Below, one piece after another: positions 6,100 through 7,361 of a stretch of DNA of 7,361 nt. The stretch is from assembly GCA_046160725.1 (NCBI GenBank), contig JBJXHB010000257.1, positions 1 through 7,361 of the forward strand, in the 5' to 3' direction. This stretch comes from JBJXHB01 sp046160725. Lineage in GTDB: Bacteria; Pseudomonadota; Gammaproteobacteria; Burkholderiales; Burkholderiaceae_C. Below the pieces are notes generated by a model. That model made no database searches, was not told the DNA's origin, and was given only the letters and a program-made list of their open reading frames with translations. Each line of letters opens with the position of its first letter. Positions within the stretch are counted from its first letter, which is position 1. The position numbers were made by a program, and so were the translations under genes.

Positions 6100-7361
6100 A
6101 TGAAAAGACGCATGCTGATGTCCACACTGGCGGTGCTGGCCGCACTGGCCTCCACCACGGACGTGATCGCGCAGACCACGCTGCGCGTGTTCTCCGGCGG
6201 CGCCAACCAGCGCCCCGACCTGATGCGCAAGCTGTTCGACCAGTACCAGGCCAGGAACCCGAACCTCAGGATCGACATCGAGACCGGCGGCGCCACCTCC
6301 GAACTGCAGCGCCAGTACCTGTCGACGGTGCTGAACGCGAAGGATTCGGCGATCGACGTCTTCATGATCGACGTCGTCAACCCGGCGCAGTACTTCAGCT
6401 CGGGCTGGATCGAGCCGCTGAACGCCTACGTCGGCGAACCCGCCGCCGCGCTCAAGGCCTACCTGCCGGTGTACTCGAGCGCCAACGTGGTCGACGGCAA
6501 GGTGGTCGCGCTGCCGGCCTTCGCCGACAGCATGTTCATGTACTACCGCAAGGACCTGCTCACCAAGCACGGCGTGGCCGAGCCCAGGACCTGGGACGAA
6601 CTCGCCGCGGCGTCGAGGAAGATCCAGTCCGCCGAGGGCAATCCGAACCTGCAGGGGCTGTCGATCCAGGGCGCCCCCATCGAGGGCGCGGTGTGCACCT
6701 TCTTGCTGCCGTACTGGAGCCAGGGCAAGGACTTCAACGACGCCGCCGGCAAGATGACGCTCGACAAGGCCGCCGCGGTGAAGGGGCTCAACACCTGGCT
6801 CGGCATGGTCGAGCAGGGTGTGCTCAAGAAGAACGTCGCCGAGGTGAAGACCGGCGACACGGTCAACGAGTTCAAGGCCGGCCAGGTGGTGTTCGCGATC
6901 AACTGGGGCTTCGCCTGGGACCGCTTCCAGGCCGACAAGGATTCCACCGTGCAGGGCAAGGTGGGCGTGATGCCGCTGCCGGCGATGACCGGGGGCAAGA
7001 GCGCCACCTGCATCGGCGGCTGGCAGTGGGCGGTCAGCGCGTTCGGCAAGAGCAAGGCCGAGGCCGCGAAGCTGGTCGCGTTCATGTCGAGCGCCGAGGC
7101 GAGCAAGTTCCTCGCGATCGAAGGCTCGCTGATGCCGGTCTACGCCGGCGTCTACACCGACGCCGACGTGGTCAAGGCCGTGCCCTGGTTCAAGGACGCC
7201 GCGCAGGTGGTGGTGGCCGGGCAGAGCCGGCCCAAGAGCGAGCGCTACGGCGAGGTGAGCGACGTGATCCGCACCACCACCAGCGCCGTGCTCGCGGGCA
7301 CCAAGAAGCCTGCCGAGGGCGTGGACGAGATCGAGAACCGGCTGCGCCGCGTCATGCGCTG
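6100..7361 (+). CDS. ABC transporter sugar-binding protein (family 1 extracellular solute-binding protein), truncated at window edge
   Basis: 420 codons are visible and the window ends on TG directly after RRVMR, so the stop (TGA or TAG) is probably completed by the next base. Residues 1-24 form a Sec signal peptide (MKRRMLMSTLAVLAALAS, cleavage after VIA before QT). The mature protein begins TTLRVFSGG and shows the family 1 (MalE/UgpB-like) pattern: DVFMIDVVNPAQYF with GWIEPL (86-106), KVVALPAFADSMFMYYRKDLL (134-154), PRTWDEL (162-168), the GGWQW motif (306-310) and RPKSERY followed by VSDVI near the C-terminus. It would capture the sugar or sugar acid in the periplasm and deliver it to MalF/MalG-type permeases, expected just downstream, energised by the ATPase at 3955. 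A strong GAAGGAG precedes the start. It uses four AGG and one AGA codons, which I did not find in the four upstream operon genes, and many more CTC leucines. Confidence 0.92.
   Translation, partial: MKRRMLMSTLAVLAALASTTDVIAQTTLRVFSGGANQRPDLMRKLFDQYQARNPNLRIDIETGGATSELQRQYLSTVLNAKDSAIDVFMIDVVNPAQYFSSGWIEPLNAYVGEPAAALKAYLPVYSSANVVDGKVVALPAFADSMFMYYRKDLLTKHGVAEPRTWDELAAASRKIQSAEGNPNLQGLSIQGAPIEGAVCTFLLPYWSQGKDFNDAAGKMTLDKAAAVKGLNTWLGMVEQGVLKKNVAEVKTGDTVNEFKAGQVVFAINWGFAWDRFQADKDSTVQGKVGVMPLPAMTGGKSATCIGGWQWAVSAFGKSKAEAAKLVAFMSSAEASKFLAIEGSLMPVYAGVYTDADVVKAVPWFKDAAQVVVAGQSRPKSERYGEVSDVIRTTTSAVLAGTKKPAEGVDEIENRLRRVMR

Noticed and set aside
6543..7106. 187-codon minus-strand frame inside the ABC binding-protein gene
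   Set aside because: The plus-strand frame carries a full signal peptide and family 1 binding-protein motifs; the antisense translation is low-complexity S/A/L/P without a domain.
1..7361. CRISPR arrays, tRNA/rRNA genes, insertion sequences, phage or defence genes
   Set aside because: No regular direct repeats, RNA gene signatures, transposase motifs or terminal inverted repeats were seen on either strand.

Overview
The window is GC-rich DNA with strong G/C third-position bias. It looks like a betaproteobacterium of the order Burkholderiales: it carries a Bug/TctC-type periplasmic receptor, a family greatly expanded in that group, and its codon use is CTG-, GCC- and CGC-dominated. That placement is inferred from gene content and composition; no search was run.

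Layout: (1) 1-145, + strand, the last 47 codons of a GNAT-type acetyltransferase. (2) 146-186, a short convergent gap with a GC-rich palindrome and a hairpin. (3) 170-1243, - strand, a LacI-family repressor of the GntR (gluconate) type. (4) 1244-1346, a divergent control region holding one palindrome, ATGTTA-GCGG-TAACAT, flanked by candidate back-to-back promoters. (5) 1347-7361, + strand, a probable operon: an IlvD/Edd-family sugar-acid dehydratase, an HpcH/HpaI-family class II aldolase, a MalK/UgpC-type ABC ATPase, a TctC/Bug-type binding protein that starts inside the ATPase stop codon (ATGA), and, after a 103-bp gap with its own strong ribosome binding site, an ABC sugar-binding protein that runs to the window edge.

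Together the genes describe uptake of a sugar or sugar acid and its non-phosphorylative breakdown. The dehydratase would turn an aldonate (the family suggests L-arabonate, D-xylonate or a close relative) into a 2-keto-3-deoxy acid. The aldolase would split that into pyruvate and a short aldehyde (glycolaldehyde from a pentonate). The ABC parts would bring substrate in, and the LacI/GntR-type regulator would hold both directions down until an inducer appears. No sugar dehydrogenase, lactonase or ABC permease lies in the window; permeases would be expected just downstream.

The catabolic core is a recognisable pathway rather than a new system. The points most worth a second look are the close match between regulator subfamily and operator, the Bug receptor without TctA/TctB partners embedded in an ABC operon, and the abrupt change in codon use at the last gene.
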